Shown: positions 1 to 10,096 of the stretch, in pieces
Numbering within the stretch: the first letter of the stretch is position 1
Layout of the letters: each line of letters starts with the position of its first letter
Source: Obelidium mucronatum
Taxonomy: Eukaryota; Chytridiomycota; Chytridiomycetes; Chytridiales; Chytriomycetaceae
Assembly: GCA_025765595.1 (NCBI GenBank)
Contig: JAIVFH010000088.1
Coordinates: forward strand, 1-64,000
Length of the DNA: 64,000 nucleotides
Direction: 5' to 3'
The notes under the pieces: model-generated
Database searches by the model: none
What the model saw: the letters and a program-made list of their open reading frames with translations, nothing else
What the model was told of the DNA's origin: nothing
Position numbers and translations under genes: made by a program

Positions 1-1134
1 CCTCTTCAAGTCAGGAACAGTAGCGTCTTTGGCTGGATAGCCGACAGGCAGCAACAACTGAACCTTTTCATTTGCTGGGCGTCCCAAGATTCCACGAATA
101 GCCGGACCAGCATTCATTGGAGTACTGGTCAATGTGACCAAACCGGCATTATGCAAAGCCGTAATCAAAATACCACACGCGATACTGTTACTCTGTTCGT
201 AGTAGTAGTGGTTGATTCTCTTTCCACTAACGGGATCAATTCCGTAGGCTTGCTTGAAGACAATAATCAAGTATGGTGCAAGTTCCAAGTATTCCTTTCC
301 CAGTTTGTTCGCAACTTGGCAAGATCTGTCACCCATTGACGAGGACATTCTGGATTCGTAGTTGATTTTTTTCTTCGTGTTCAATGATTGTACGGATTTC
401 GGCTTTCATTTCACGGGTGTGGATAATGGCGAACGTCCATGGCTGTTTGGTTGAATTATTATGTGATCAGTAAAGTTTCTTTTTTGGGTGGCGTTTCGGA
501 ATTGGAGATCGGAAAGAATCGGAATCCAAAAACGGAATTGGAAAAATTGTGACAATGAGGCGATCGTCAAGACCCCTCAATCCGATAAGACAGACAAGAT
601 GAGAGAGTACGGAGAGATGAGAGTCCATGCGTTCGGAATTAAAAAGAAAAAAGCAGAGGACTTCCTTACCTCAGTATGAGCCCCAGAAGGAGCCGTGGCA
701 GCCGCCATACAACAGTTACGAATAACCTCAATAGGAACTGGATCCTCCGAAAACATTCTCAGCGATCTTCTAGCATTAACAAGCTCGTAAAACTCCTTGC
801 TTCTCTTGATGCTCTCTTGATGAGACAAGCGGGTGAACTTGAACGGAACATGTGGCAAGTCGAACGGGTCGTGGAATTCAGCTTCTTCGGCTTCAGCGAT
901 TTCAGTGACTTCCATGAATGGAGTGTTGTCGAGATCCGTGTTTTTAAGAGTGGATGGGAGGGAGGTTGGGCCTTTTGGTTTCTTGACAACAATGGTGGTG
1001 GTTGTTGTTGATGCCGCCTTGGTTTCCTTAATGGCAATGTATGCTGTGGCTGCAGCGAGGAGTATCACGGTGGTGGTAAGAGCAGGATCGCGGCCTGTGA
1101 AGGCGCGGGATACAAAGTCGGTGATAGCACCCAT
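1..1134 (-). CDS. IYD: Iodotyrosine deiodinase-like flavoprotein, 3' end outside window
   Basis: Nitroreductase-fold FMN enzyme of the iodotyrosine deiodinase family, which reductively removes halogen from mono- and di-iodotyrosine. Exon 1 is 1134-670 and exon 2 starts at 442 and runs off the left edge. A transmembrane anchor lies near residues 18-36, followed by a Thr-rich stretch and the FMN-binding motif ARRSLRMF. The splice joins PSGAHTE to PWTF, as in animal IYD. Exon 2 also shows the INY lid and, near the edge, LPVGYP and ATVPDLKR. The reading frame of exon 2 breaks three times: an extra A in the 7-base run near 367-373, an extra base near 345 and a missing A near 318. Homology resumes after each break, so these look like sequence errors or recent mutations. 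The family call is strong. The true substrate in a fungus is unknown. Confidence 0.85.
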
Positions 1135-1781
1135 TCTTTTTCAGCGTCCGTTTTTTTTTTTTTTTTTTTAAAAATTAAACTTTTCAGGACTTCTATTTCG
1201 AATGCAAAAAGATTCCAAGCAAGATTGCAAATCTCCAAATTTGGGAATCATGCATTTAATTTTTGTGCACTGGATTTGATTTTCGACACACACACTCACT
1301 CTCTCTCAAGATTATAATTAGTAGAAACGTATAGAGGAGTAAAGGTATGAATCAAACGAATTTAATTGTTGGCTTACAAATGAAATGGTCTTTTCAGTCT
1401 CGATATACCACTACAAGGCAGAAATGTTTCCGTCGACAACAAACGGCAAGGCAAATTCACCCACGCAGTACAGCAGGCGAGTCGGTGGAACACAACGGAT
1501 CCCGATATCGTCACAGAGCTCTTTTTCGAAAGGAAGAAGTTTGGCTGATCGCTGATGCATTTTCTTCCTAAAATCAGAATCCAATATCCATATATTACTG
1601 TGAAACCCCCTGCTGAAGCTATAGATAAGATTGTATTAGCAAAGCAGAGTCACTGGCTATCGACATGATACAAAAACTGAGGAATACTTGTTTGTAATAG
1701 ACATTTTGCCTGTGGCGAGGAATCGTTTGTCGAAACAAAAAAATTGTCAAAAACATTCTGAAAAACACGCGTCTCTTCACT
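1135..1781. other. Intergenic, no gene seen
   Basis: Upstream of the deiodinase start. It holds a run of about 17 T at 1150-1167, a short CA/CT microsatellite near 1288-1307 and otherwise AT-rich sequence. No coding pattern or tRNA is visible. Confidence 0.6.
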
Positions 1782-2045
1782 TCATACTTTGAAGCCTCCT
1801 ATCTCATACTTTGAAGCCTCCTATCTCATACTTTGAAGCCGCCCATCTCATACTTTGAAGCCTCCTATTTCATGCTTTGAAGCTGCCTATTTCATGCTTT
1901 GAAGCTGCCCATTTCATGCTTTGAAGCTGCCCATCTCATGCTTTGAAGCCGCCTATCTCATACTTTGAAGCCGCCCATCTCATACTTTGAAGCCGCCCAT
2001 CTCATACTTTGAAGCTGCCTATCTCATACTTTGAAGTTGCCTATT
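1782..2045. repeat. Minisatellite A, 12 x 22 bp
   Basis: Twelve head-to-tail copies of a 22-base unit of the form TCATACTTTGAAGCCTCC plus TATC. Substitutions occur (TAC/TGC, CCTCC/CCGCC/CTGCC, TATC/CATT) but there are no length changes, so the period is exact over 264 bases. Confidence 0.93.
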
Positions 2046-2325
2046 TATAGCCGACAGAGGGTGTTGAATAGCCGGTGGAGGGTGTTGAATAGCCGGTGGA
2101 GGGTGTTGAAATGGCCGGTGGAGGGTGTTGAATAGCAGGTGGAGGGTGTTGAAATAGCCAGTGGAGGGTGTTGAATATCCAGTGGAGGGTGTTGAAATGG
2201 CCAGTGGAGGGTGTTGAAATGGCCGGTGGAGGGTGTTGAATAGCCGGTGGAGGGTGTTGAATAGCCGGTGGAGGGTGTTGAAATGGCCGGTGGAGGGTAT
2301 TGAAAACCGTGTCGAGGATGTTGAA
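2046..2325. repeat. Minisatellite B, about 13 units of 21-22 bp
   Basis: Directly follows minisatellite A. The unit is CCGGTGGAGGGTGTTGAA followed by TAG (21 bases) or ATGG/ATAG (22 bases), and the two lengths are mixed. The last units (from about 2281) are degenerate. The minus strand reads as an open Ser/Thr/Pro/His repeat only because of the repeat; I do not call a gene. Confidence 0.9.
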
Positions 2326-2877
2326 TAATGGGCGCAAAAATAGCTAAGATTGTTTGGTTTTTGTGCTGATTTACTTGAATGGTTTCTTGCAGCTATCAGT
2401 CGTTGGACATCGTACAAAACTGGTTCTTTTACTCTTCATTGAGGTCGCGTCTTTAAATACGAGTGCATCTTCAAAAGTCTTGAGGAGTATCAATAGATCT
2501 TCTAATGCGGCTGAAGAAATGATGTGAGATCATCTAATTCGGCTGGAGAAATGATGTGCAGTCTTGACAGGTGTGAGTTTCATCTCAAGTCGGCAACTTG
2601 TTAATGATTACCAAAGCTGTTTATATCACAGCACTTGATTGAATTCATCAATAAATTCAGCGAATATGTCTTTTTACTGGTGCCGAAAATTGTCCTAACC
2701 CTCAACTGTTGACGGCCGAAAAAAATCCGAATCCGTCGATACCATCGTTCCACTGTTTCATAAATATATCGACCATTCCAGCTGCCTCATCGCTTCAGCA
2801 GCAAACTTCAAAAAATCGTATTAATCCGATCGGTATAAGGTTATCTTCCTAATGATCTAAATGTTACATCGAAGCAA
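2326..2877. other. Intergenic, no gene seen
   Basis: AT-rich sequence between the minisatellites and tRNA-Ser. There is a short imperfect direct repeat near 2497-2555 (TCTAATGCGGCTGAAGAAAT / TCTAATTCGGCTGGAGAAAT). Nothing else is recognised. Confidence 0.5.
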
Positions 2878-2959
2878 GACAACGTGGCCGAGCGGTTAAG
2901 GCGGTAGACTAGAAATCTACTTCCCTCTGGGAGCGCAGGTTCAAATCCTGCCGTTGTCG
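2878..2959 (+). tRNA. tRNA-Ser (AGA)
   Basis: 82-nt class II tRNA. Acceptor GACAACG pairs with CGTTGTC, discriminator G. The anticodon loop CTAGAAA gives anticodon AGA. It has a long variable arm and a T-loop GTTCAAAT. No intron. The same gene occurs on the minus strand at 55938-56019. Confidence 0.96.
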
Positions 2960-3135
2960 TTTTAAAAAAATACAACCAATCATCAATTAAAATTATGCTC
3001 TATTTCATCTAAAATCATCCAACAATTGTCAATGTATGCACTCAAAGTTTTATTCAATAGAAACGAAGAAGAGGAATGCACAATCGAAGAAACGAATAGA
3101 CAAAGCAACAAAAAGGACAAATATTCTCGTTACTT

Positions 3136-3507
3136 TTAGAGACAGTTTCCATAGATGACACCACCGTAGTTGTTTCCAGCAACTGGAATGCATTTGAATC
3201 CATTGTGGCAGATTGGGCCAGAGATCTGCACGCTGCTTGGAACAGATGGAAGAGACGCGCTCAAGACATCTGGTGAAGCATCTCCTGCGCAGTATTCTCC
3301 ATAGGCGGCAATTGGTCTGCAAATACCCTGCACGCCAATCTTGGGTTGGTCAACGAAGGAGTAGTGCCAGCAGTCGACGGTTTCGTAACAGTCGCTCTTG
3401 GCTTTGCATGGAGAGCCCGGACGACCGCCGTCTGGAGAGCAGTTGGGACCGGTGCAGGCAGCAGAGACGGAGATGGCAGCGAGGGCAAGAATAGCAGTGA
3501 ATTGCAT
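3136..3507 (-). CDS. Small secreted cysteine-rich protein (CRP), copy A1
   Basis: 123-residue single-exon gene. Residues 1-16 (MQFTAILALAAISVSA) form a signal peptide, so the product should be secreted. The mature part is about 107 residues with ten cysteines at 18, 23, 34, 40, 46, 63, 73, 100, 106 and 122, enough for five disulfides. The start is fixed by alignment with five other intact copies in this window. A TATA-like TATAAATG lies about 50 bases upstream (minus strand, near 3556). It is one half of a divergent pair with the copy at 4110. It carries private changes (V52, I57, N102). I do not recognise the family; a secreted effector-like or wall-associated role is inference only. Confidence 0.85.
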   Translation of the reverse strand: MQFTAILALAAISVSAACTGPNCSPDGGRPGSPCKAKSDCYETVDCWHYSFVDQPKIGVQGICRPIAAYGEYCAGDASPDVLSASLPSVPSSVQISGPICHNGFKCIPVAGNNYGGVIYGNCL

Positions 3508-4109
3508 CTTTGGTTTAGTTGGTGGTATGAGCGACTATCAGGGAAGTGGCCTGTCATTTATAGTTTTCAGAAAAGGGTTTATGATATTGATAACAAAAGT
3601 GATTAAACACGTTGTTTTCAGTGATAACGCGGGATAACGCACGCAGGCTTGACTGGGGCTGGCTGACACGATTGAATCAAGACACGAGACAAAACAGGGT
3701 TGACATTGAAATGTGCATGTGCCAGAATCCAAGAAATGTATATGCCGGATGTAAACTGCATTTTATGTGCACACCAAGTCTCGTTGTTGGAATGTAAAGC
3801 CAACAATGATCCAACCACCTACTATACACACGAACTGTACACTGATCACCGCAAATGTCAAGATAGGGCAAATGGGATTCAAGCCCACAACCCTTTTTTG
3901 GGGTTTTGGTGCAGCACAACCAGCCACATTCCAAGCCGAAACACTGGTATCAAAGTTCTCGCAATTATTCAATAAGCGAAATGCAGAGACCAGCCCCAGC
4001 GAAACCCTTTTTTTTTGGCTGTTGCACACTGGTTGATAACGAAATTCCATAAAAGGCAACTGATTCCTTGCCATTCAACTCCCACCAAACACAACTGAAA
4101 AAACCGAAG
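3508..4109. promoter_or_regulatory. Shared divergent promoter region of CRP pair A
   Basis: A 602-base intergenic space between two oppositely directed CRP starts. Two blocks recur in the equivalent spaces at 27237-27826 and 53354-53943: one around 3628-3746 (GGGATAACGCACGCAGGCTT onward) and one around 3882-3955 (CCCACAACCC, T-run, GGGGTTTTGG, then CCAAGCCGAAACACTGG). Conservation of noncoding blocks beside coding copies suggests regulatory sites, although recent common origin would also preserve them. TATA-like boxes lie near each start (about 3556 minus, about 4050 plus). Confidence 0.6.
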
Positions 4110-4481
4110 ATGCAATTCACTGCCCTTCTTGCCTTTGCTACCATCACCGTCTCTGCTGCCTGCACCGGTCCCAACTGCTCTCCAGACGGCGGTCGTCCAG
4201 GTTCTCCATGCAAGGCCATGAGCGACTGTTACGAAACCGTCGACTGCTGGCACTACTCCTTCGCCGACCAACCCAAGGCTGGCGTGCAGGGTATTTGCAG
4301 ACCAATTGCCGCCTATGGAGAATACTGCGCAGGAGATGCTTCACCAGATGTCTTGAGCGCGTCTCTTCCATCCGTTCCAAGCAGCATTCAGATCTCTGGA
4401 CCAATCTGCCACATCGGATTCAAGTGCATTCCAGTTGCTGGAAACAACTACGGCGGTGTTGTCTATGGAAACTGTCTCTAA
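4110..4481 (+). CDS. Small secreted cysteine-rich protein (CRP), copy A2
   Basis: 123 residues, single exon, with the same signal peptide plus ten-cysteine layout as the other copies. An in-frame ATG 42 bases upstream (4068) would add 14 residues, but the hydrophobic signal begins at 4110 and all paralogues start there, so 4110 is chosen. Diagnostic residues are M37 (KAMSDC) and P79 (SPDV), which reappear in the copy at 53944. It is followed by an AATAAA signal near 4579 and then tRNA-Trp on the opposite strand. Function unknown. Confidence 0.87.
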   Translation: MQFTALLAFATITVSAACTGPNCSPDGGRPGSPCKAMSDCYETVDCWHYSFADQPKAGVQGICRPIAAYGEYCAGDASPDVLSASLPSVPSSIQISGPICHIGFKCIPVAGNNYGGVVYGNCL

Positions 4482-4713
4482 GCCAGTTGCTCATACTAGC
4501 ACCTGACTACTTGAAAAGTTGACTATTCTTTGTATGTGTTCGTTTGAGTATTTTGTGTGTCCTGCTTCTAGTGTCTATAAAATAAAAGGACTGCATACTT
4601 CGCACATGTTGTTATACAAGTCAGTGAATGGTTTATTGGCCACTGGGTCGGTTACTGTTTGTAGTGGTTGGCAGAGGTATCCAAAACGTGACCGCATACT
4701 TGGCAGGCAAGTA

Positions 4714-4785
4714 TGACCCCTACGCGATTTGAACGCGCAACCTTTCGCTTTGGAGACGAACGCGCTACCGTTGCGCCAAGGAGTC
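4714..4785 (-). tRNA. tRNA-Trp (CCA)
   Basis: 72 nt. Acceptor GACTCCT pairs with AGGGGTC, discriminator A. D-stem GCGC/GCGC, anticodon arm TTCGT-CTCCAAA-GCGAA giving CCA, T-loop TTCAAAT. It lies just downstream of CRP copy A2, the same arrangement as at 26572 and 54536. Confidence 0.95.
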
Positions 4786-5349
4786 CTGTTGGAAGTCAAA
4801 AGTTAAGTGTGATATAATTCTAAGATGGTTTGGGTTCACGACCAACCCGTGAGGAAAAGCCGAAACTTGTCCGCTGCAATGTGGCTGCGCCGTCGCCGTC
4901 ATTTATATTGTAGTATTTAAAATATTGGATGGATCATGTTGGGTGAGTATTGACTGACAACTCTTGAAGCTACAATAAGCAATGCCCGCTTGAAGATCAA
5001 TGAACCAATTAAACGATTTGAAGGTTGGCGATGATATTAATATTAATCTATAATAATTTAACTGATAATAGTAAAGTAATTTTAAATATAAATATCTTAT
5101 AAATAATGTATCTGGAGGCAGCATCTATTCCACTCACACTTTCTAAAAAGTGTCGGATAGCCCCACCCTTGCGAGTTGAGTTCTAGAGGAACCCATTGAA
5201 TATGTCTGATTGGAGGCTGTATAGACAATCGCTGCTCTTCCTTACACGTACTCTCTAGTTCCTGACAACATAACAGACATCGTACGTGAACTCTCGTAGG
5301 CTAATATTGTTGCTAATGATTCATTATCGTCGTTCCCGGCCACCTCCAG
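4786..5349. other. Intergenic, no gene seen
   Basis: AT-rich, with no convincing coding pattern. It may contain introns or upstream exons of the fragment ending at 5574, but I could not assign any. Confidence 0.4.
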
Positions 5350-5574
5350 ATAGCGTATGACTTTACACTGGAGCAAAGCGCCATCAACGAATGCAACGCC
5401 CTCGCCAACCAAGCACAGCTAAGAAGCAAACGCTTTCAAGAACTTGAAGAAACACGGAAGCTAAAGAAGGCTGCGGAATTGACGGCGAAGGCACCAGGGT
5501 TTACAGGCGATTCTGAGGCTGTCTTGGTGCCCAGTACTATGAATGCCAAACTGGGAGACCTGAAAATTGAATAA
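5350..5574 (+). CDS. Probable terminal exon of an unrecognised charged/coiled-coil protein
   Basis: After a possible splice acceptor (CACCTCCAG at 5341-5349) a frame stays open for 74 codons without an early Met: it begins IAYDFTLEQSAINEC, runs through a Lys/Glu/Arg-rich helical stretch (RFQELEETRKLKKAAELTAK) and ends GDLKIE at TAA. The stop overlaps an AATAAA signal (about 5573-5578). Codon use and composition look coding. I find no convincing upstream exon, so this may be the 3' end of a gene with far-away or decayed 5' exons, or a duplicated gene fragment. Function not recognised. Confidence 0.35.
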   Translation: MAYDFTLEQSAINECNALANQAQLRSKRFQELEETRKLKKAAELTAKAPGFTGDSEAVLVPSTMNAKLGDLKIE

Positions 5575-5946
5575 TAAAGCAGAGATGTCTTGGGTAATGG
5601 TAATTTTGTTGCTTGTTGGGGAGGGGGAAAGTCATTTGGCCCTTCCCCGCGCCATTGAGTCATTGGTATCACGCCTCTATTCCACCTTTTCAAATAAGTA
5701 CTTAGTAAACAGGTATGCGAGTAAGGGAATTGAATTACGCGTGAAATGTTGGGAGTTTGAGAAAAAACCATATTGATGCTTGCTGCTTCCCAAGTTGAAT
5801 TGATACAATCGCCGATAAAGATTGCACCGCGTCTTTCACATATAAACCTCAAACGGAACGGCTAGCTAGTATAATGACGGCAGTGACAATGGCCAAATTT
5901 TCTTTTTTTGGGTTGTCAAACAAGTACCTCTAAATAGAACCGAACC
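5575..5946. other. Intergenic, upstream of the mitochondrial carrier
   Basis: 372 bases with no recognised gene. A TATAAACCTC-like element near 5840 could serve the carrier gene starting at 5947. Confidence 0.4.
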
Positions 5947-7596
5947 ATGATCACAGAAGTTGCTCTAGGTCTCGGACTGGGCGCGTCCGTAATTGCCCTG
6001 ACATCATCGAGTAAGTAAACGGGACACGCCCCGGACGCAGCCCTGCGTCGCCTCGCTGACCGCCTTCCCACAGAAGCCGAGCACAACGAGCTGACGTTTG
6101 CCGCGTTGCTGCGTCTCGTTGCGGCGTCGCAGTCGATCGAAGCGGTCGCCAAGGCGGCGCCGGACAGCGTTTCCGTCGCCGACTTCGAGGCGCTGCAAGC
6201 AAAACTGGGCGTCGCGCAAACGCTGGCGCCAACCGACGTCAAAACGCTGTTTGCCGTCGCCGCAAAGAACGGCGCCGCAACGAGCGTTACACGAGACGCG
6301 CTGCGGGAAACGGCGCTGCAAATGTTGCGCGTGCAGAACGTGGCGCCAGCAGCCCAGCCACTGCACGCCGCTGCTGCCACAGCAGCTGTGTCTGGCGTCG
6401 TCTACAAACCGCGAACTATTGACGATCTCATTGGCGCAAATGTTTCCCCATCGTTCAGAGAATTCTTCAAGAGTTCCTTCAACTTTGCTCTGGCTTCTGT
6501 GGCTGGTGCTATTGGAGCCACATTTGTGTACCCTATCGGTAGGCATTGATATTTTGGGTGTTATAAGCAGTGTACTAACTAAGATCCAATCAGACTTGGT
6601 TAAAACACGTATGCAAAACCAGCGTGCCAAGGTTGTTGGGGAACAGGCCTACAAGAACTCATGGGATTGTTTTAGACAAGTGTTAAAGAACGAAGGATTT
6701 GTTGGTCTCTATTCTGGACTTTTGCCACAGCTTGTTGGAGGTTTATTTTGTCTTCTTGTTGTGTCTTTGTGTCTTTAGTGCTCTTACTAATAATAATGCC
6801 GTTCTACAGTTGCTCCTGAAAAGGCCATCAAACTTACTGTAAACGACTTTGTTCGCCGGTCTCTCGTCAATCCAGATGGTTCCATCCATCTGTCCGCTGA
6901 AATTCTGGCTGGTTGCATGGCTGGTGGTTCCCAAGTAATCTTTACCAATCCACTTGAAATTGTCAAGATTCGTTTGCAAGGTGCGAAATCAACTGATTTT
7001 TTATGCGTGCCTTCGTTCATAGGTACTAACTTTTGTGTTCCTTGAATCTCCAGTTCAAGGAGAAGCTGCCCGAAAAAGCGGTGTTCCCAGGAAATCAGCA
7101 ATGCAGATTGTTCGTAGCTTGGGATTGTTTGGTCTTTACAAAGGTGCTGCTGCTTGTTTGCTGCGAGACATTCCATTTTCTGGAATTTACTTCCCTGTGT
7201 ATGCTCACCTGAAGAAGGACGTATTCCACGAAGGAAAGAATGGGAAAAAACTGGCGATTGGGGAACTGCTTGTCTCTGGTGCGATCGCGGGTATTCCAGC
7301 TGCTTACTTGGTGACACCGGCTGATGTTATCAAGACACGTTTGCAAGTGGCTGCTAGATCTGGAGAGACAACATACAATGGACTTTTCGATGCAGGAAGG
7401 AAGATTATGGCCGAGGAAGGACCTAAAGCGTTTTTCAAGGGGGGTGTTGCAAGAGTCCTGCGGTCATCTCCTCAGTTTGGTGTCACTCTCGCAAGTTTCG
7501 AGGTTTGTACCAGTTTTCTTTTTTTATAACTGGCTAACTTTTTCCCCAAATATCCAGCTCATCCAGCAATTCATGTCCAAGTACATTACCGTATAG
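5947..7596 (+). CDS. AGC1: Mitochondrial aspartate/glutamate carrier (aralar/AGC type), short N-terminus
   Basis: Six exons: 5947-6010, 6074-6538, 6594-6740, 6810-6980, 7054-7502, 7558-7596. They sum to 1335 bases, exactly 445 codons. The SLC25 carrier domain (from about residue 155) holds three repeats with signatures [16 protein letters not shown] and PADVIKTR. Flanking sequence matches aralar/citrin closely (for example [18 protein letters not shown] and [19 protein letters not shown]). The protein should exchange aspartate for glutamate across the mitochondrial inner membrane as part of the malate-aspartate shuttle. Animal AGCs are about 680 residues with EF-hands before the carrier. Here only about 150 Ala-rich residues precede it and I see no canonical EF-hand loop, so calcium control may be lost. 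Confidence 0.93.
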
Positions 7597-7742
7597 AGTT
7601 TCTGCTTTTTGCTTTTTGGGTTTATCTTTTTATTTCTATCAACTCATCCGCCTCTTTGTGGTCTCCCTTCCTTCCTGTGTTCACATGTGTCACTTATAGT
7701 CTCCTATGAGCTTTGAGAAAGAAATGAGTAAAGAGTGCTTTT

Positions 7743-9950
7743 ATGATTTTAGTTAAGATGAAATCTAGCTTGTCATCGTCTGTTCAGGCGGTACTATCCA
7801 TGCCTTTGGTGTTTCCAACATCACTGCAATTATTTTCGCGGACTCTGTCAGCCCCTATTAATTGGCCGTCACTTCGGCCCGTCTTGGCTTCATCGGGGTC
7901 AACTCTCTTGGCAACAAAATACCTCGCCTCGTTATCACCCCGCCGCGAAACACTATTCAAACATATCAATAAATCGACCGAGGCAGCGCTGATTGTCACG
8001 ATCCTCGAACGCTGCCTCTATTCACTCTACAAATCAAGAGCCAAAACAAAACGCAACATGATTCTGCGTGACTTGATTGCATCACACGAGATTTCACAAA
8101 TTCTAGCGCCTGAATGCGTGGCTGTCTTGGAGACCCTATTCTTGCCCACTGGTTTAAACATTCGGAACTTGGTGTGGCATGGCTTTATTATTGAAACTGA
8201 GATACACGAGTCCTACTTGGATTTGATGGTTTTGATAATATGCGATTTGAGTGGACTCAATCAAAGCGATATTCTTGACGCCGGAAAAAGTGACGGAACA
8301 GCTTGGAGTATTCGCTCATTTGACAACCATCCCAACCTTCGAAATTATCATGATTTCCCACAAGCTGCCGCTGATCTTCTGCAATCCTTGAATACGCATG
8401 AATTTATTGATTCGACTTCTTTTGTTCCTGATACACACAAAGGGTTGCTCAAAGATGGAATCACGTTTTTGAAAAACGGCCAAGAATTACTGTTTCTATT
8501 TTCCAGTTTACCGGTCCTCGAACATTCGATACGATGTCTCTTTTCTTCTGAGAATAATGTTCCCGATATTGCATTAGCGCATACGGATTCCTATTTCTCA
8601 ACGTTGGATGGTTTTGGGCAAAAGCACAAACATCAGATTCTGTTGGACCCTCTGGTACTCGCAACTGGCGATGATAATAAAATTTTGGCTTTGCTTAATT
8701 TTGGGGATGGGGATCGTGATGTCGCGGGGTGTTTGGCGGTTTTGTTGGATTTGTTTCTGATGGAGCGTGGACCTTCTGTGAGAGGAAAGTTATGTCATGG
8801 AGAGGCATGTTTGGTATGCAAGATATTTTAGCATATTTCTCTCTAAGGCGAAACGCTGCAGGACTCGTTATTCGTTTGTGACTTCAATGGGATGTCAGTT
8901 TTGACATCAATGGTATTCCTCACAATAACTTCGGTAATTCCTTCTAAATTGATTATATCGTGCTTATTCATCCAAAATTTTCTTCTAGTTGTGTTCTCGG
9001 TTTTCAAAACAAGGCGAAACGGAAGTTTCGATACTGAAGGATACCCACATCATAGACTCGTACCGGTTGAGTTTCCATCCAATATCATATTTAAGACAAT
9101 CTATAAAACTAGTGGCATCAAATCAGAACTCTTTGGAGAATCTTATTCGGGTGAGTACTGTTAACCTGGTTTTACAGTCATCTTGTCATTTCCTAATATC
9201 TATGCCAGGAATCTACCTGTACTATTGAGCAAGATGATTTTGACATATCTCAATCCCGGGCTAGTGTTTTTCTCAATGGCGCCACAGTTGAATACGTGGA
9301 TAAAACAAACCGCCTTCAGCCAACAGATTCTGAACCTAGCACACTGCCATCTCTGATATACAACCTCACCAACCTATTGGAAATGGAACTTGAAAGTTTG
9401 CATCAAGGATTAGTCAACTACAGCCAGTTCCAAGAGAGCTCAATTTTCATGAAACCAGAAATTGCAAGCGTGCTGCCGAATGGGTACTTGCAAGAGTTTA
9501 AATATACCCAATCATTGCCCTTCGGATCGTGCCTTCTTTCGATTGTGGACGTGGTTTTGCAAACTCAAAATTACTTTTTGGAAACAATCTTCAAGTCAAC
9601 CTTGGAGAAAATCCTGAGCAAGGCCGCGCGAACCTCTCAAAGGAGGGCACTGTTCATAAATTATCGAGCATTGCCCGCGATGTTGAAGTTGTTTCGTTAC
9701 GCTCTTATCTGGGTCGAGTTTGCAATCTTCCAAAGCTGTGTCATCACTGACCTAAAAACAAGCACCGATCTGATTTCGAAACTACCCTTCCCAAAACTCT
9801 TTGAAAGTGTGAAGTCATGCACAAGTTTTGCAGATCCCAAAGGTGGTGCGACTTTGGAGAAGGGCGTTTTGGCGGGAATCGACTTCCTGATGAGAGGAAA
9901 GACTGTTGGGGCTTTCCGAAAGGGTTTGGAAATTCAGCGAGCGAATCAAT

Positions 9951-9952
<2 letters not shown>
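7743..9952 (+). CDS. DUF4209 / ERMARD-like protein
   Basis: Four exons, 7743-8813, 8862-8912, 8989-9150 and 9209-9952, all junctions in phase 0, giving 675 residues. The central part (about residues 65-160) has the DUF4209-like pattern ERCLYSLY, then LAPECVAVLETLF, then GLNIRNLVWHGFI. This pattern is known from ERMARD, an ER-membrane protein implicated in RNA decay. The rest is helical without clear motifs. The ATG at 7743 is preceded by ATTTTAG, which could be a splice acceptor, and a second ATG sits at 7758, so the start is uncertain. The gene is tandem to the carrier and converges with FIG4. The gene is certain; the family assignment is moderate. Confidence 0.68.

Positions 9953-9953
<1 letters not shown>

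Positions 9954-10009
<56 letters not shown>
9954..10009. repeat. Poly(T) tract, 56 bases
   Basis: An uninterrupted run of about 56 T starts two bases after the TGA of the DUF4209 gene and fills much of the 144-base gap to the convergent FIG4 stop. On the minus strand it is poly(A) downstream of FIG4. The exact length is unreliable for most sequencing methods. Confidence 0.95.
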
Positions 10010-10010
<1 letters not shown>

Positions 10011-10096
10011 GGAAATAGGCAATCTTGCAACCTTGGAATTTATTCTCAACTTTCGCGAGCTGTGTGGATATTTATGATTTGGTTTGGAAACGAGAA

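Noticed and set aside
2019..2417. Repetitive Ser/Thr/Pro/His open frames on the minus strand
   Set aside because: A repeat unit of 21-22 bases without stops opens several frames by chance. No start context, homology or neighbouring signal supports a gene.
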